Assembly (NCBI RefSeq): GCF_910594005.1
Contig: NC_057832.1
Location: 101,629,152-101,693,151, forward strand
DNA from: Cervus elaphus
Lineage: Eukaryota; Chordata; Mammalia; Artiodactyla; Cervidae
Direction of reading: 5' to 3'
DNA length: 64,000 nucleotides
Below, piece after piece: positions 1-10,700 of the stretch. Below the pieces are notes generated by a model, which was not told where the DNA came from, did not search any database, and saw only the letters and a program-made list of their open reading frames with translations. Numbering within the stretch: position 1 is the first letter of the stretch; each line of letters begins with the position of its first letter. Both the position numbers and the translations under genes were made by a program.

Positions 1-165
1 TGGCTACAACAGGTCTTACTTGAGGCAGGAGGGGCCTATTTTCAGTTGTGCCACGTGAACTCTTTGTTGTGGTATGGGTGTTCTAGATCCCTGGCCAGAG
101 ATCTAACCTGGGCCCCCTGCATTGGTAGCATGGAGTCTTAGCCACTAGACCACCAGGGAAGTCCC
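1..165 (-). mobile_element. CHR-type tRNA-Glu SINE, tail end cut by window edge
   Basis: The right edge matches the reverse complement of the CHR SINE start (ccaccagggaagtcc), and the B-box-like part lies near 100-125. The SINE body runs leftwards past position 1. A cetartiodactyl-specific family with no coding capacity. Confidence 0.85.
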
Positions 166-412
166 CATGCCCAAAGTCTTCAGGGTGGCCATTGTAGGAA
201 CCAGAGAACGGGGTTGGCAGGAGGACTGGGGGCCAGAGAGAGGAGAGCCCAGATGGAGTCCCTCAGGCTCAGAGAAGAGCAAAGGATTGGCCCTGTCTGA
301 GCACATGAGGAGCTTGTCAACGTTGCCTGAGCAGAAGCATTGCTTCTCCCCATGGAATTCTGACCTTTTGAGCAGGTGGAGAAGAGTTGTTATGTCAGGC
401 CTAGGGGCTGAT

Positions 413-690
413 AAGATGGCACTAGTGGTAAAGACTGGGGGTCTCAAAGAGTCGGACACGACTGAGCAACTGAACTGAACCAAGTGGTAAAGAACCTGCC
501 TGCCAGTGCAGGAGACCTAAGAGACGCGGGTTCGATGCCTGAGTTGGGAAGATCCCCTGGAGAAGGGCACGGCAACCCACTCCAGTATCCTTGCCTGGAG
601 AGTTCCATGGGCAGAGGAGCCTGGTGGGCTACAGTTCATGGGGTCACAAAGAGTCGGACCCAACAGAGCAAGTTAGCACTCATGCACACA
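413..690 (+). mobile_element. Bov-tA SINE interrupted by a BovB micro-insertion
   Basis: The tRNA-like head (ggcactagtggtaaag) is followed, after a 48-bp interruption and a repeated head segment, by the usual Bov-A body ending near the gagtcggac motif at 650. The 5' end of the head is degraded. Confidence 0.88.
435..482 (+). mobile_element. 48-bp BovB 3' tail insertion with TSD
   Basis: The piece ends in the BovB 3' terminus (gactgagcaactgaactgaa). It is flanked by a perfect 11-bp duplication, agtggtaaaga, at 424-434 and 483-493, inside the head of the surrounding Bov-tA. Only the last ~40 nt of the LINE are present. A Bov-A tail is the alternative source, since Bov-A derives from BovB. Confidence 0.85.
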
Positions 691-722
691 GGAGCTGGTA
701 AAGTGGTTTCAGAAGGCCCAAG

Positions 723-848
723 GACTTTCCTGGTAGTCCAGTGGTTAAGACTCTGCACTTCCAGTGCTTCACTTTTGGGGATGCAGGTTCAATTCCTGGT
801 TGGGGAACTAAGATCCCACATGCCTTGAGAAATGTCCAAAAAAATTCA
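723..848 (+). mobile_element. CHR-type SINE
   Basis: Starts with the ggactttcctggtagtccagt head and continues through a degenerate B-box (ggttcaattcc) to a short A-rich tail near 837-848. Confidence 0.85.
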
Positions 849-1026
849 GAAAGTCCTAGATGGGTCTTAGAAGGCAGCCGGTGTGATCATCATGAGTCTT
901 CAAATCCTGGGAGTCCAGGCTCCCGCCAATGGCAGGGCGAGCACTGGGGACCCTGGGTTGATACCCTGGAGGGCAGGAGTGGAGCACCTGGGCACTCTCT
1001 GTGTGTCTGTCAGTGGTCAGGGACTT

Positions 1027-1148
1027 TTCAGTTCAGTCGCTCCGTCGTGTCTGACTCTTTGCGACCCCATGAACGGCAGCATGCCAGGCCTCCCTGTCCA
1101 TCACCAACTCCTGGAGTTTACCCAAACTCATGTCCACTGAGTCAGTGA
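1027..1148 (-). mobile_element. Truncated BovB LINE 3' end
   Basis: Reverse complement of the BovB 3' terminus: the repeated cagttcagtc edge at left, then the C-terminal ORF2 coding tail read on the minus strand. A 10-bp duplication, tcagggactt, lies at 1017-1026 and 1149-1158, so this is a complete, severely 5'-truncated insertion of about 122 bp. Confidence 0.88.
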
Positions 1149-1158
1149 TCAGGGACTT

Positions 1159-1689
1159 CAGAACCTTCATCTCTGCACATCAGCTGGCTCTTGTGAGGAC
1201 AGCTCCCAGCTCTCCTGAGTGTCTTAGTACACTCAATCTGACAATGCTAAAACTCTTCACTTCAGTGAAAGAGTACCTTGTAACTCGGGAAAATCAGTGC
1301 CCATGTCCCTCCTTAAATCATAATTGGTTAGAGGCGAGCAATCTGGAGAAGTCATTCAGTACTCCGTATTATAGATGGAGGAAGCTGAGGCTGGGACCAG
1401 ACAGGATGAGTGACCCCAGTGCTGGCTCAGAGCAGTTCTCAGCTGCTCTGGGTGAGTGGGGCTGTGTCCAAGCCCCTCTTTTCCCCAAACGTGGCCCAAT
1501 GAAAATGACAGTTTGCTCCCAACGGGGAGATGTGCAGAAGAGCCAGGCAGTGTGAGCACATTACTCTGAGAAGTCCTGTTCTGAGCCCTGAGCTCTGCTG
1601 GTTGATGGAGCAGAGGCTAGATGCACCCCCCAAGGAAAAGTGAACTTCACAAAGAAAACACCCCTGAGTTATCTCTAAAGCAAAAATCA
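1159..1689. other. Unique sequence, nothing recognised
   Basis: No repeat family, conserved coding frame or RNA gene recognised. Short open frames exist on both strands but lack coding features. Confidence 0.5.
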
Positions 1690-2230
1690 GGCCACCTCAC
1701 CCCCTGCTTGCAACCCTCCAACTGCTTCCTCTGGCCCTTGGGAAACCCAGGCTATGCAGGACAGGACACCCAACAAGGGCCCCGGTGATCCAGCCCTGCC
1801 CTTTCCACCCCATCTGTGAATCCCCTGTTCTCTTTGCCTCTGGCCATCCATTTCTCGGTTTTGCAGCTTGTTCTGGCTCAAGGTCTTTGTATGGATTGTA
1901 TCCTGTGGTTGGAATAGCCTCCCCAAGTCAATTGTTAGGACACATTAAAATGTGTGCTCCCCTGGGAGTCCTTCCCCTACAAATCTAGCTCAGGCCATCT
2001 GTTCTTTCCTCTTAGCCCCAGTTATTTGCCTTCATGGTTCGTGGTTATTTCCTTAAGAGTTCTTACCAGTGTCTGTCATCTTCTTGGACATTTCCTTGTT
2101 TACATGCCTACCATCTGGCTCCCCTCCCTAGATTGTAAATGCCAGGAGGACAGGGACTGTCGTATTCACCATCATGCCCTTGTGCCAGGACAGAGCCTGG
2201 AGTGTGGGCACGTGGTTGGTGCATATGCCC
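1690..2230 (+). repeat. Ancient L2 LINE 3' region
   Basis: Several blocks in L2 3' UTR order are visible: the 'ctcaaggtctttg' block near 1878, a 'gattgtaaatgccaggaggacaggga' type block near 2130-2156, and the 'gacagagcctggagtg' block near 2190. Divergence is high, as expected for L2. Confidence 0.75.
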
Positions 2231-2344
2231 GACACTGTGCGGTGAGCAGGGGTGTCACCCAGGACAGGAGTGCTCATGGTCACCAAAGGCACAAGCAAGA
2301 GAGTGTGGCCGACTCTACAGAGGCCCTTGGCTTTGGGAGGTTGG

Positions 2345-2440
2345 GTGGTTAAAAGCATGAACTCTGGCCCCGGGGGGACCTGAGCTCAGATCTCAGTTCT
2401 GCCCCCGGGGAGAGACTCTAGATACTTCATTTTTCTCATT
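2345..2440 (+). repeat. MIR fragment
   Basis: The order ggttaaaagcatgaactctgg, tctgcccc and cttcatttttctcat follows the core of MIR. Low-divergence alignment is not possible by eye. Confidence 0.55.
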
Positions 2441-2503
2441 TTTAAACTTTGAATTGTGGTAGAATACACATGACATCAAATTTGCTATTTTAACCACTAT
2501 ACT

Positions 2504-2703
2504 GCTTCCCTGGTGGCTCAGATGGTAAAGAATCTGCCTGTAATGCAGGAGATGCAGGTTCGATTCCTGGGTTGGGAAGATCCCCTGGAGAAAGGAGTGG
2601 TACCCCACTCCAGGATTCTTGCCTGGAGAATCCCATGGACAGAGGAGCCTGGTGGGCTACAGATCATGGCATTGCAAAGAGCTGGACACGACTGAGCGAC
2701 TAA
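2504..2703 (+). mobile_element. Bov-tA SINE
   Basis: Full head-to-tail Bov-tA, from the gcttccctggtggctcag head to the tail near gacacgactgagcgactaa. It interrupts the old L1M. A clean duplication at its edges is not evident. Confidence 0.9.
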
Positions 2704-3241
2704 CGCTACTTGAAGTGTCCAGTTCAGTAGTGTAAAGCATGTTAACACTGTTGAGCAGCCTGTCTCCAGAACTTTTTCATCCTGTAAAACTGAATCTCTG
2801 GACCCACTGAACATTCTTTCCTTTCCCAGCCCTTGGCAGCTACCCTCTGCTTTCTGTTTCCGTGAATGTGACTACTTCAGATGTGTTATATAAATGGAAT
2901 CATAACATATTTATCTTTTTAAAAATTAGAGTTGATTTGCAATGTTCCTTGAGTTTCAGATACATAGCATAGTGATTCAGTATTTTTACAGATTATACTC
3001 TATTAAAGGTATTACACGATAGTGGCTATTATTTTCTGCTATACAATATATCCTTATTGCTATCTATTTTGTACACGGTAGTTTGTATCTCTTAATTCCA
3101 TGCCCTTAATTTGTCCCTCCCTTTTCCTTCTCCTCTTTTGTAATCAAAATTTTGTTTCTGTGAGTCTGTTTGTTTTGCATACATATTAATTTGTATTATT
3201 TTTTAGATTCCACATGTAAGTGATATCTCAGAGTATATTTG

Positions 3242-3519
3242 GGAGAAGGCAATGGCAACCCACTCCAGTACTCTTGCCTGGAAAATCCCATGGACGGAGG
3301 AATCTGGTAGGCTGCAGTCCATGGGGTCGCTAAGAGTTGGACATGACTGAGTGACTTCATTTTCACTTTTCACTTTCATGCACTGGAGAAGGAAATGGCA
3401 ACTCACTCCTGTGTTCTTGCCTAGAGAATCCCAGGGACGGGGGAGCCTGGTGGGCTGCCATCTATGGGGTTGCACAGAGTTGGACATGAATGACTGAAGC
3501 AATTTAGCAGCAGCAGCAG
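3242..3519 (+). mobile_element. Bov-A2 dimeric SINE with TSD
   Basis: Two Bov-A units are joined by the cacttttcactttcatgca linker, and the element ends in a CAG-rich tail. A perfect agtatatttg duplication lies at 3232-3241 and 3520-3529. Confidence 0.93.
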
Positions 3520-3588
3520 AGTATATTTGTCTTTGTCTGACTTATTTCACTAAGCATAATGCTTTCAAGCATAAGTATAAGCTTTCAA

Positions 3589-3786
3589 GGTGATGCTAGT
3601 GGTAAAGGATCTGCCTGCCAATGCAGGAGATGCAAGAGACATGGGTTCGATCCCTGGGCTGAGAAGATCTCCTGGAAGAGGAAATGGCAACCCACTCCAG
3701 TATTCTTGCTGGGATAATCTTGTTGACAGAGGATGGACCACAGCCCATGGGGTGGCAAAGAGTCAAACACGACTGAGCATGAACAT
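3589..3786 (+). mobile_element. Bov-tA SINE
   Basis: Head gatgctagtggtaaagg and B-box ggttcgatccctgg are followed by a Bov-A body with a small internal deletion around 3710. It is inserted in L1. Confidence 0.88.
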
Positions 3787-3861
3787 GCAGTATTCTCTAG
3801 GTCCATCTCTGTTGCTGCAAATGGCAATATTTTTGTTCTTTTTTATGACTGAGTAATATTC

Positions 3862-3863
<2 letters not shown>

Positions 3864-3894
<31 letters not shown>
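3864..3894. repeat. (TG)n microsatellite
   Basis: An uninterrupted TG run of about 15 units at the 5' border of the adjacent antisense CHR SINE. Confidence 0.95.
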
Positions 3895-3896
<2 letters not shown>

Positions 3897-4012
3897 GTTT
3901 TTTGACTGTGCCGTGTAGCTTCTGAGATCTTAGTTTCCTGACCAGGGATTGAATCGAGGCCTTTGACAGTGGAAGTGTGGAGTCCTAACCACTAGACCGT
4001 CAAGGAATTTCT
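3895..4012 (-). mobile_element. CHR-type SINE
   Basis: Reverse-complement CHR layout: 'gatcttagtttcctgaccag' block, then 'tcctaaccactagaccg', and the degraded start at gtcaaggaatttc. Confidence 0.85.
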
Positions 4013-5588
4013 GTATATATAAATATATATCTCACACCTTCTTTATCCATTCATCTGTTGATGGACATTTAGATTGCTTCCATGTCTTGTCTATTGTAAA
4101 CGGTGCTATGAACATTGGGTTGCATGTTTCTTTTCAAATTAGCGTTTTTTCCTGGATTTATACCCCAGAGTGGAATTGCTGGATCCTATGGTAGTTCAGT
4201 TTTTAGTTGTCTGAGGAACTTCCCTACTGTTTTCATTAGTGGCTGTGTCAAACTTACATTCTCAACAGTACACAGGGGTTCCTTTTCTCCACATCCCCTC
4301 CAACATTTGTTGTTTGTAGGTTTTTTGATGACAGCCATTCTGACAGATGGGAGGTAAAATATTGTTGTTTTGATTTGCCTTTCTCTAATTAGTAGACATA
4401 TTGGGCATCTTTCTGTGCGCCTGTTGACCATCCATACATCTTTGGAAACATTCTGTTCAGGTCTTCTGCCCATGTTTTGATTGGGTTATCTGTGTGTGTG
4501 TTTTTTGTTTTTTTTTTGTTTTTGATATTGAGTTGTATGAGCTGTTTATAGAGTTTTGGGTGTTAACCCCATGGTGGTCATATCACCTGCAAATATTTTC
4601 TCCCATTCTGTAGATTGTTTTTTTGTTTTGTCAGTGGTTTCCTTTGCCGTGCATACAGTTTTAAGTTTAATTAGGTCCTATTTGTTTATTTTTGTTTTTA
4701 TTTCTTTTGCCTTAAGGGACAGATCAAAAAAATATTGCTGCAATTTATGTCAAAGAATGTTTTGCCTATGTTCTCTCCTAGGAGTTTTATGGCTTCAGGT
4801 CTTACATTTAGGTCTTTAATGCATTTTGAGTTTATTTTTGTATATAGTGTGAGGAAATGTTCTATTCTCATTGTTTTACATGTAGCTGTCCCGTTTCCTC
4901 AGCACCACTTGTTGAAGAGATTGTCTTTTCCACCTGTATATTCTTTCCTCCTTTGTCATAGATTAATTGCCCAACGGTGTTTATCTTTTTGTGACTATTG
5001 TAGCATTTGTCAGAATTTTCTTCTTTTTCATGGCTGAATAATATTCTATTGTATGTGTACACCATTATTTATCCATTCATCTGTTGATGGACATTTGGGT
5101 TGCTTCAACTTCTTCGCTCTTGTTAATGCCACTATAAACATGGCTATCCAAATATCTCTTCAAGACTCTGCTTTCCATTCTTTTGGGTATATGCCCAGTA
5201 GTGGGATTGCTGGATCAATGGTAATTCCATTTTCAGCTGTTTGAGAAACCACAGTACTGTTTTTTGAGGAATCACAGTATTGTTTTCTTTAGTGGCTGTA
5301 CCATTTCACATTCCCACCAATGGTGCCTAAGTGTTCCAATTTCTCTGTATTCTTGCCAACACTTATTTTCTGTTGTGTTTTGATAGTAGCCATCCTAAGG
5401 GTGTGAAGTGGTATGTTGTTGTGGTTTTGATGAGCATTTCCCTAATGATTAGTGATGTTGAGACATTTTCCTCATTTTTAGATGTGTTTCACCTGCCATA
5501 CTGGGTGGCTAGGAGTATTAAAGATGAAAATGTATGCAAAATCCTTGGTATAAGTGCTCAGAGTAAAGGCTATCAGTTATTGTTTTAA

Positions 5589-5782
5589 TTTTTTAAAAAG
5601 AATTTTCTGATGGGGACCATTTTAAAAGCCTTTCTTGAATTTGTTACAATATTGTTTCAGTTTTACGTTTTGGTTTTTTGGCCACAAGGCATGTGGGATC
5701 TCTGCCCCCTGACCAGGGGTCAAACCCACACGCCCTGCACTGGAAGGTAAAGCCTTAAGCACCGGACAGCCAGGGAAGTCCC
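5589..5782 (-). mobile_element. CHR-family SINE with long 3' extension
   Basis: The right part is the usual reverse-complement CHR head (ccagggaagtccc). The left part (5605-5680) shares blocks (ggaccattt, atattgtttc) with the split SINE at 20728-21772, so both carry the same extended tail. Confidence 0.75.
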
Positions 5783-6950
5783 TATTCTTTCTAATTTATC
5801 CTAGAGAATGGACCCAAAGCACGGGTCCTGAGGAAGCATGTGTGAAGCACTGCATATGCTGGATTCTGGGTCCCCCTGGTCCCCTTTCTGTTGAGCGTGT
5901 TGCTGCAGGTGGTGAGGCAAGAGCCTGCAAAGGAAGCAAGCACCTTGGAGGTGGGGGGAGCAGAGAGACAGGTCCAGGGGTCCCAGGGGCCTCCTCATTG
6001 CGCCTGTACTGCCCGCCTAGCATAGGGACCAGCACTAGGTCCCACCTGTCTTCTGCCTCAGTTTCTCCTTTTGTCACAAAAGAGGCCACCCTGAGGAGAG
6101 GCCAGATTCCCAGCTATGACTGGAAATAGCTCTGAGTTCTGTCCCCAGACCCTGAGTCCTATGCCTGGGACCTGCAGGGGCTGGTGTGGCAGGGCCTCTG
6201 GCTCTGCTCCTTCTCACGGGTTTTCGGCGTGCCCAAGGGACGGGCCCTGATTGCCAGAACCCACAACTAGCACTAAAAGCCCCTTTGAAGTGAGGCAGCC
6301 AGTTTTAAGTGCAATCAGCTCAGAGATAACCCTTGACTCCCTGCCCCCAAACCAGGAATGTCTCCTCCCCCAAGCTGAGCCCACCCTTGGGAGGATTCCA
6401 GCCCAAGAATCCTCCGTTTCTGTTTGGAGTGCTGTTTTATCATGTGTTTCCCTTCTGTGAAAATGAGAGATGGAGGAAGATAGAGATGTTCCTGGTAGGA
6501 AAATGGAGCAGGATCCCAGGGTGGTAAGGAGAGGCTGGAGAAGGGAAGAAAAGAGGGAGGATTGAGAAAACTCAGAGCTAGAGCAGCAAAGACACAGACC
6601 AGGATGCAATGTGTGGGGTCATTTTCCTCCTAAGACAAGGGGTTGGGAGGTTGAGGGGGTTGGGGGGTGGGGGAGTCTGAGGCTAGAAAAGCAGGAAGAA
6701 GAGGTTTGGAAACCGGCAGGCCTTTGGGAAAGGTAGAGAGTTATGAAGCAGGTTTTAGAGAGCCTGGCAGCAACCCTCTCACCTTGACACTTTCTACTGC
6801 TCAGTGGCTGGAAGACGCTCTTCCTGAGCTGAACCTTACCTGGTCAGAGAAGCCAAGCTGGTGAAATCACCGTGTTGAAGCCCTGGATGGCCATGGAGAC
6901 TGGTTGCCCAGGTTCAAGGTGGGGAATGGGACCGTGGTGCTGAGACCTCA
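5783..6950. other. Unique sequence with a G-rich tract
   Basis: No transposon recognised apart from the G-run cluster listed separately. Open frames on both strands (for example minus 6214-6609) show no domain or signal I recognise, and I do not call them genes. Confidence 0.5.
6639..6674 (+). other. G-quadruplex-forming motif
   Basis: Five G-runs of at least three (4, 3, 5, 6 and 5 G) are separated by short loops, which satisfies the usual intramolecular G4 pattern on the plus strand. Function is unknown; no promoter is evident nearby. Confidence 0.75.
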
Positions 6951-7110
6951 GAGGCAGACTTGATTTCCAATCCCTTCTCCATGCCCTCTTGACTGTATGA
7001 CTGTCAACCTCTCAGAGCCTTCGTCTCCATTTCTGTGAGATGGAGCATTGGCCCCCACCTGTTAGGGTGTTAGGAGGTCTAACTAAGACCAGCTGAGTCA
7101 AGTGTCTGTC
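6950..7110 (+). repeat. MIR fragment
   Basis: Shows the MIR order: 'ctgtatgactgtcaacctctcagagccttcgtctcc'-like core, then 'tgtgagatgg' and 'gttagggtgttaggagg'. Confidence 0.65.
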
Positions 7111-7790
7111 ATCTATCATGAGCTCACGAAGCATTTCCTTCTTAAGTGGTAGAGCCAAGGCTCTTGATGATGGTGCTTGGCTTCCAGCCCCTGGCTACCC
7201 TAATGGGCTCACTTCTGCAAGGTTATGCCCAGGCTCTGCCCAAGCCAGGTCTATGATGCCTACTTTTGAGGGCAGTAGCTTCTGGTAGACAGAAACAGTG
7301 CAGTCATTAGGGGGTGCCATTTAGCTGCCAACTGTCTGGGGCTCTCCAGGTAGCTGCTACAGGGGAAACTCTGGCCCTGGCAGTGTGTTGAGGAGCCCTG
7401 GTCATGCACCCCAGGCTTGCACAGGACAAGGAACCAGAAATCCAGACAATCATTATATGAGGGTCTACCAGCACCAAGCTGATGTCTGCAGTTTGGTGCC
7501 TGGGAAGGAGATACTTCAGCTGGCCTTCAACCCACATAACAGACTGTTAACTCATACATTCTCTCAAGCATCCCGTGAGCAAACTCCCATCCACCTCCTC
7601 CACAGTGCGCCTTGTGACTTCCCTTTCCCTTTGAGGCTGGCGTGGTGGTTGCTAGAAATTTGTCTTCTTTCTGCTGGGTGAGGCTGTGGGGAGGGGGAGG
7701 GGTGCTCCTGGCTGCACCTTCTCAGATTTCCAACCTAGCATTTGATCGGCCCCTGTTTGACTTAGGTTCTTTTATTTTTATTTACTTATT
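7111..7790. other. Unique sequence, nothing recognised
   Basis: No repeat family or convincing gene seen. A G-rich stretch at 7688-7706 has only three G-runs. Confidence 0.5.
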
Positions 7791-7794
7791 TTTA

Positions 7795-8215
7795 CTTGTG
7801 GCTTAAAGACCATGTAAAACTGACCATGTTAACCATTTAAATGTACACATCAGTAGTACTCTACATTGCTGGGCCACAGGTCTCCAGAACTTCTTCCTCT
7901 TGTAGAACTGAAACTCCAATCCCCTTAAACATCAACTCCCTGCCTCCCCCTTCTCCCAGCCCCTGACAACCACCATTCTGCTTTCTAGTCTCTGTGAGGT
8001 TGACTACTCTAAGTACCTCTTACGAGTGGACTCACACAGTATCTGTCTTTGTGACTGGCTTACGTCACTTAGCATGATGTCCTCAAACTTCACCCACATT
8101 GCTATGTGTCCATGTCCACGTTGCTGGCTGTCCATTTTAAGAGGCTGAATAATATTCCATCATACAAATATACTACATTTGATTTATCCATCCATCAGTC
8201 AACGGAGTATTCAGC
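7795..8215 (-). mobile_element. L1M 3' fragment, antisense
   Basis: Same block order as the L1M at 2440-5588: ccatttaaatgtacac, tctccagaacttcttcctc, ctgacaaccaccattctgc, gaggctgaataatattcc. Confidence 0.8.
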
Positions 8216-9615
8216 AAACATACTGCTTCTGACCTAACTGGCCATTGTTGAGTGCCCACCCTATGCTGAAGGCTATCTTAACATCTGGGATACCCACCAC
8301 TGAGACATTTCCACCCGTGGCCAGGAATGTCCACTGCAAGTGGACACAAACAGGGTCTTTGTTCTTTGTCACTTTCCTGATCCCTAAGAACCCTGTTGTG
8401 TCACAGAGCAGCCTCTCAAAGGATTCAGCCATGAACCTGTAGTGCTTTGATAAACGTTCCAAGAGATAAAAATAATTAAAAAAACAAACAAACAATGGAA
8501 TCTTGGAGCTAAAAAAGGCTTGGAAACTACAGCTTTATCTCATTTGGTCATCGTACCAATTGCGTGAGATCTACGCCTCCCGTTTTTCAGACGCAGAGGT
8601 AGAAATAGTGCAGATCCTGGGAACAGGATGGCTGGGAAAGTGAGAGAGTGGTCGTGGGGCTGGAAGGCGAGAGCTCGGCTGGTACTAGGGAGACATGAGA
8701 GAGGTGCCCAGGGGAGTGCCCCTACATTCATGCCCTGGTTACCTTGCTCGCCCCACTCTAGTCCCGGCCCTAGGATGAAGGCCGAGCCTTTGGGGCCTTT
8801 CCCAAGGCCAGGGAAAGCCATCCACACCTGAAGATCTGAAAGCCACCCTGAAGGGGCTCAGCCTGCGAGGGGCTCAGGTTGGAAGTGGGGAGGCTGGGCT
8901 TCCCTAGAGAGGCAGAGCTGTGGGACCTGCCCCGTCGCCTGTCGTCCCATCCCATCCTCTGCCTGTCCCAGTCTCAGGTGTTCAGCGTTACTCCTGCTTC
9001 TGAGCATCCCTGCGAGGACCCACCTGGAGGTCCGCAGAGGCAGACGAAGAGACCCGTGTCCAGGCAGTGCTTATGCAGGTGCCTGGTGCCTGCATAAGGA
9101 GGCATGAGCCCTTCTGTTGAACTTAAAACAGCTTGAAGGGAGGAATCGTGAGTGGAGGTCTTGGCCTCTGTGCTGTGTGGCCAGGGCGTGCCAGGACGCC
9201 TGGTCCCTGGGACCTCTGTGTTGAGACGTAAACACACGGAACACATTTCAACAGAACCACCTGTTTTTAAAGTTTCAGGGGTCTTTCTCAGTCTTCTCTA
9301 CTTCCTTCCGTGTCGGGCCCCAGAGAAATTGAGCTCTGGCCTTGGGAGGGCAGAGACTTGGGAGAAGCAGGCCCAGTGGAGGACCCATCTCCAAATGAGT
9401 GGGGTCCTGGTGGGGGGCAGAGGCCCTTCATTCCCCCCCCCCCCGCAACACCACCTTCTGGCACGTCGGTACACAGAGGGCAGGCCTCTGGGTGTCCAGA
9501 GAGGGGAGTGTTGAGTGAGAATGTGGGGTGTCACCTGTGGGGGTTGCAGAGGCCAAGGGACACTCTGGGAGTCTGAAGGGTTGGCCTCTGGTCTCGTTCA
9601 CTCTGAATGGGCAAG
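8216..9615. other. Mostly unique sequence
   Basis: An L2-like stretch may lie at about 8235-8310 (weak). The rest, including a 12-C run at 9433-9444, is unassigned. No gene recognised. Confidence 0.45.
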
Positions 9616-9617
9616 GA

Positions 9618-9740
9618 GTGCACCCCCTTGGGATTGTTTCCTGTTTCTAAAAGTGGTGATAATAATACTCGCCTCATAGGATTGTTGAGACAGTCAAAGG
9701 AGAAAGAGGGTGAGAAAACATTTGACAAAGCAGAACATGT
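9618..9740 (+). repeat. MIR 3' half fragment
   Basis: Contains the MIR-like series gtggtgataataatactcgcctcatagg, attgttgagacagtcaaagg and a degraded continuation. Confidence 0.55.
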
Positions 9741-10001
9741 TCTGCTGGCGGGAGGTTTTATTTTACCTCTGACGATGTGGAGGGGAGGGAAACGCTGATA
9801 TCTGGGGAGTGGATGGGGGAGAGAGGCACGAGACAGGAGTATTTGGGAAAAGATAATGATGAGAGGTTTGGAATTTGTAGATACTGAGGAGCAAAGGGGA
9901 GGGAGAGAGGGTAGAAGAACTGGAAAAAGGAGACGTTAGCATCTACCAAAATGGTGAGTGATCATCTATATTGTGTGGTGTGTGTGTATGGTAAGTGGTG
10001 T

Positions 10002-10700
10002 ATTCAGTTCAGTTCAGTCGCTCAGTTGTGTCCGACTCTTTGCGACCCTATGGACTGCAGCATGCCAGGTCTCCCTGTCCATTACCAACTCCCAGAGCTT
10101 ACTCAAACTCGTGTCCCTTGAGTCGCTGATGCCATCCAGCCATCTCATCCTCTGTTGTCCCCTTCTCCTCCTGCCTTCAATCTTTCTCAGCATCAGGGTC
10201 TTTTCCAATGAGTCAGTTCTTTGCATCAGGTGGCCAAAGTATTGGAGTTTCAACTTCAGCACAGTCCTTCCAATGAATATTCAGGACTGATTTCCTTTGG
10301 GATGGACTTGTTGGATCGCCTTGCAGTCCAAGGGACTCTCAAGAGTCTTCTCCTACACCACAGTTCAAAAGCATCAATTCTTCGGCACTCAGCTTTCTTT
10401 ATCGTCCAACTCTCATGTCCATACATGACTACTGGAAAAACCATAGCTTTGACTAGACAGACCTCTGTCGACAAAGTAATGTCTCTGCTTTCTAATATGT
10501 TGTCTAGGTTGGTCATAACTTTTCTTCCAAGGAACAAGCGTCTTTTAATTTCGTGGCTGCAGTCATCATCTGCAGTGATTTTAGAGCCCCCCCAAATAAA
10601 GTCTCTCACTGTTTCCATTGTTTCCCCATCTACTTGTCATGAAGTGATGGGACCGGATGCCATGATCTAGTTTTCTGAATGTTGAGTTTTAAGCCAAATT
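10002..10700 (-). mobile_element. BovB LINE 3' end, 699 bp, with TSD
   Basis: The left edge is the BovB 3' terminus (cagttcagtt). On the minus strand it encodes the C-terminal region of the BovB ORF2 protein up to the block coding 'SWTIKKAECRRIDAFELWC' (about 10330-10390). A perfect 10-bp duplication, taagtggtgt, at 9992-10001 and 10701-10710 defines it exactly. It is 5'-truncated and lacks the reverse transcriptase and endonuclease domains. Confidence 0.95.
10014..10618 (-). pseudogene. Broken C-terminal remnant of BovB ORF2
   Basis: Two minus-strand frames (10256-10618 and 10014-10262) together cover the C-terminal tail of the RTE-type ORF2 polyprotein, downstream of the reverse transcriptase. 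Recognisable blocks include RMRWLDGI and WTIKKAECRRIDAFELW. The frame shifts near 10256-10262 and the 5' part is missing, so no functional product is expected. In intact elements this protein performs target-primed reverse transcription and also mobilises the Bov SINEs that are abundant here (established knowledge). Confidence 0.85.

Larger units (their letters stand above)
2921..4979 (-). mobile_element. Younger L1, antisense, nested in the old L1M
   Basis: Reverse complement of an L1 3' UTR and ORF2 3' half (ORF2 C-terminal region antisense from about 4040 to 4979). An 11-bp repeat, tttatcttttt, at 2910-2920 and 4980-4990 fits its target-site duplication in the older L1. It carries a Bov-A2 (3242-3519), a Bov-tA (3589-3786) and a CHR SINE (3895-4012). 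The remaining ORF2 is broken by stops and insertions. Confidence 0.8.
2440..5588 (-). mobile_element. Old L1M fragment, antisense, split by younger insertions
   Basis: Pieces at 2440-2503, 2704-2920 and 4991-5588 read in order as the reverse complement of an L1 3' region (blocks such as ccagaactttttcatc, ggctgaataatattc, tatccattcatctgttgatgg). They are interrupted by a Bov-tA at about 2504-2703 and by a younger L1 at 2921-4979. No intact frame remains. Confidence 0.8.

Noticed and set aside
413..690. tRNA gene from the A/B-box-like head of Bov-tA elements
   Set aside because: tRNA-Glu-derived SINE heads do not fold as intact tRNAs and are repeated throughout the window.
6214..6609. 131-residue minus-strand open frame
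   Set aside because: No recognisable family, no signal or motif, within unique DNA.
7685..7706. Second G-quadruplex candidate
   Set aside because: Only three G-runs, one short of the standard pattern.
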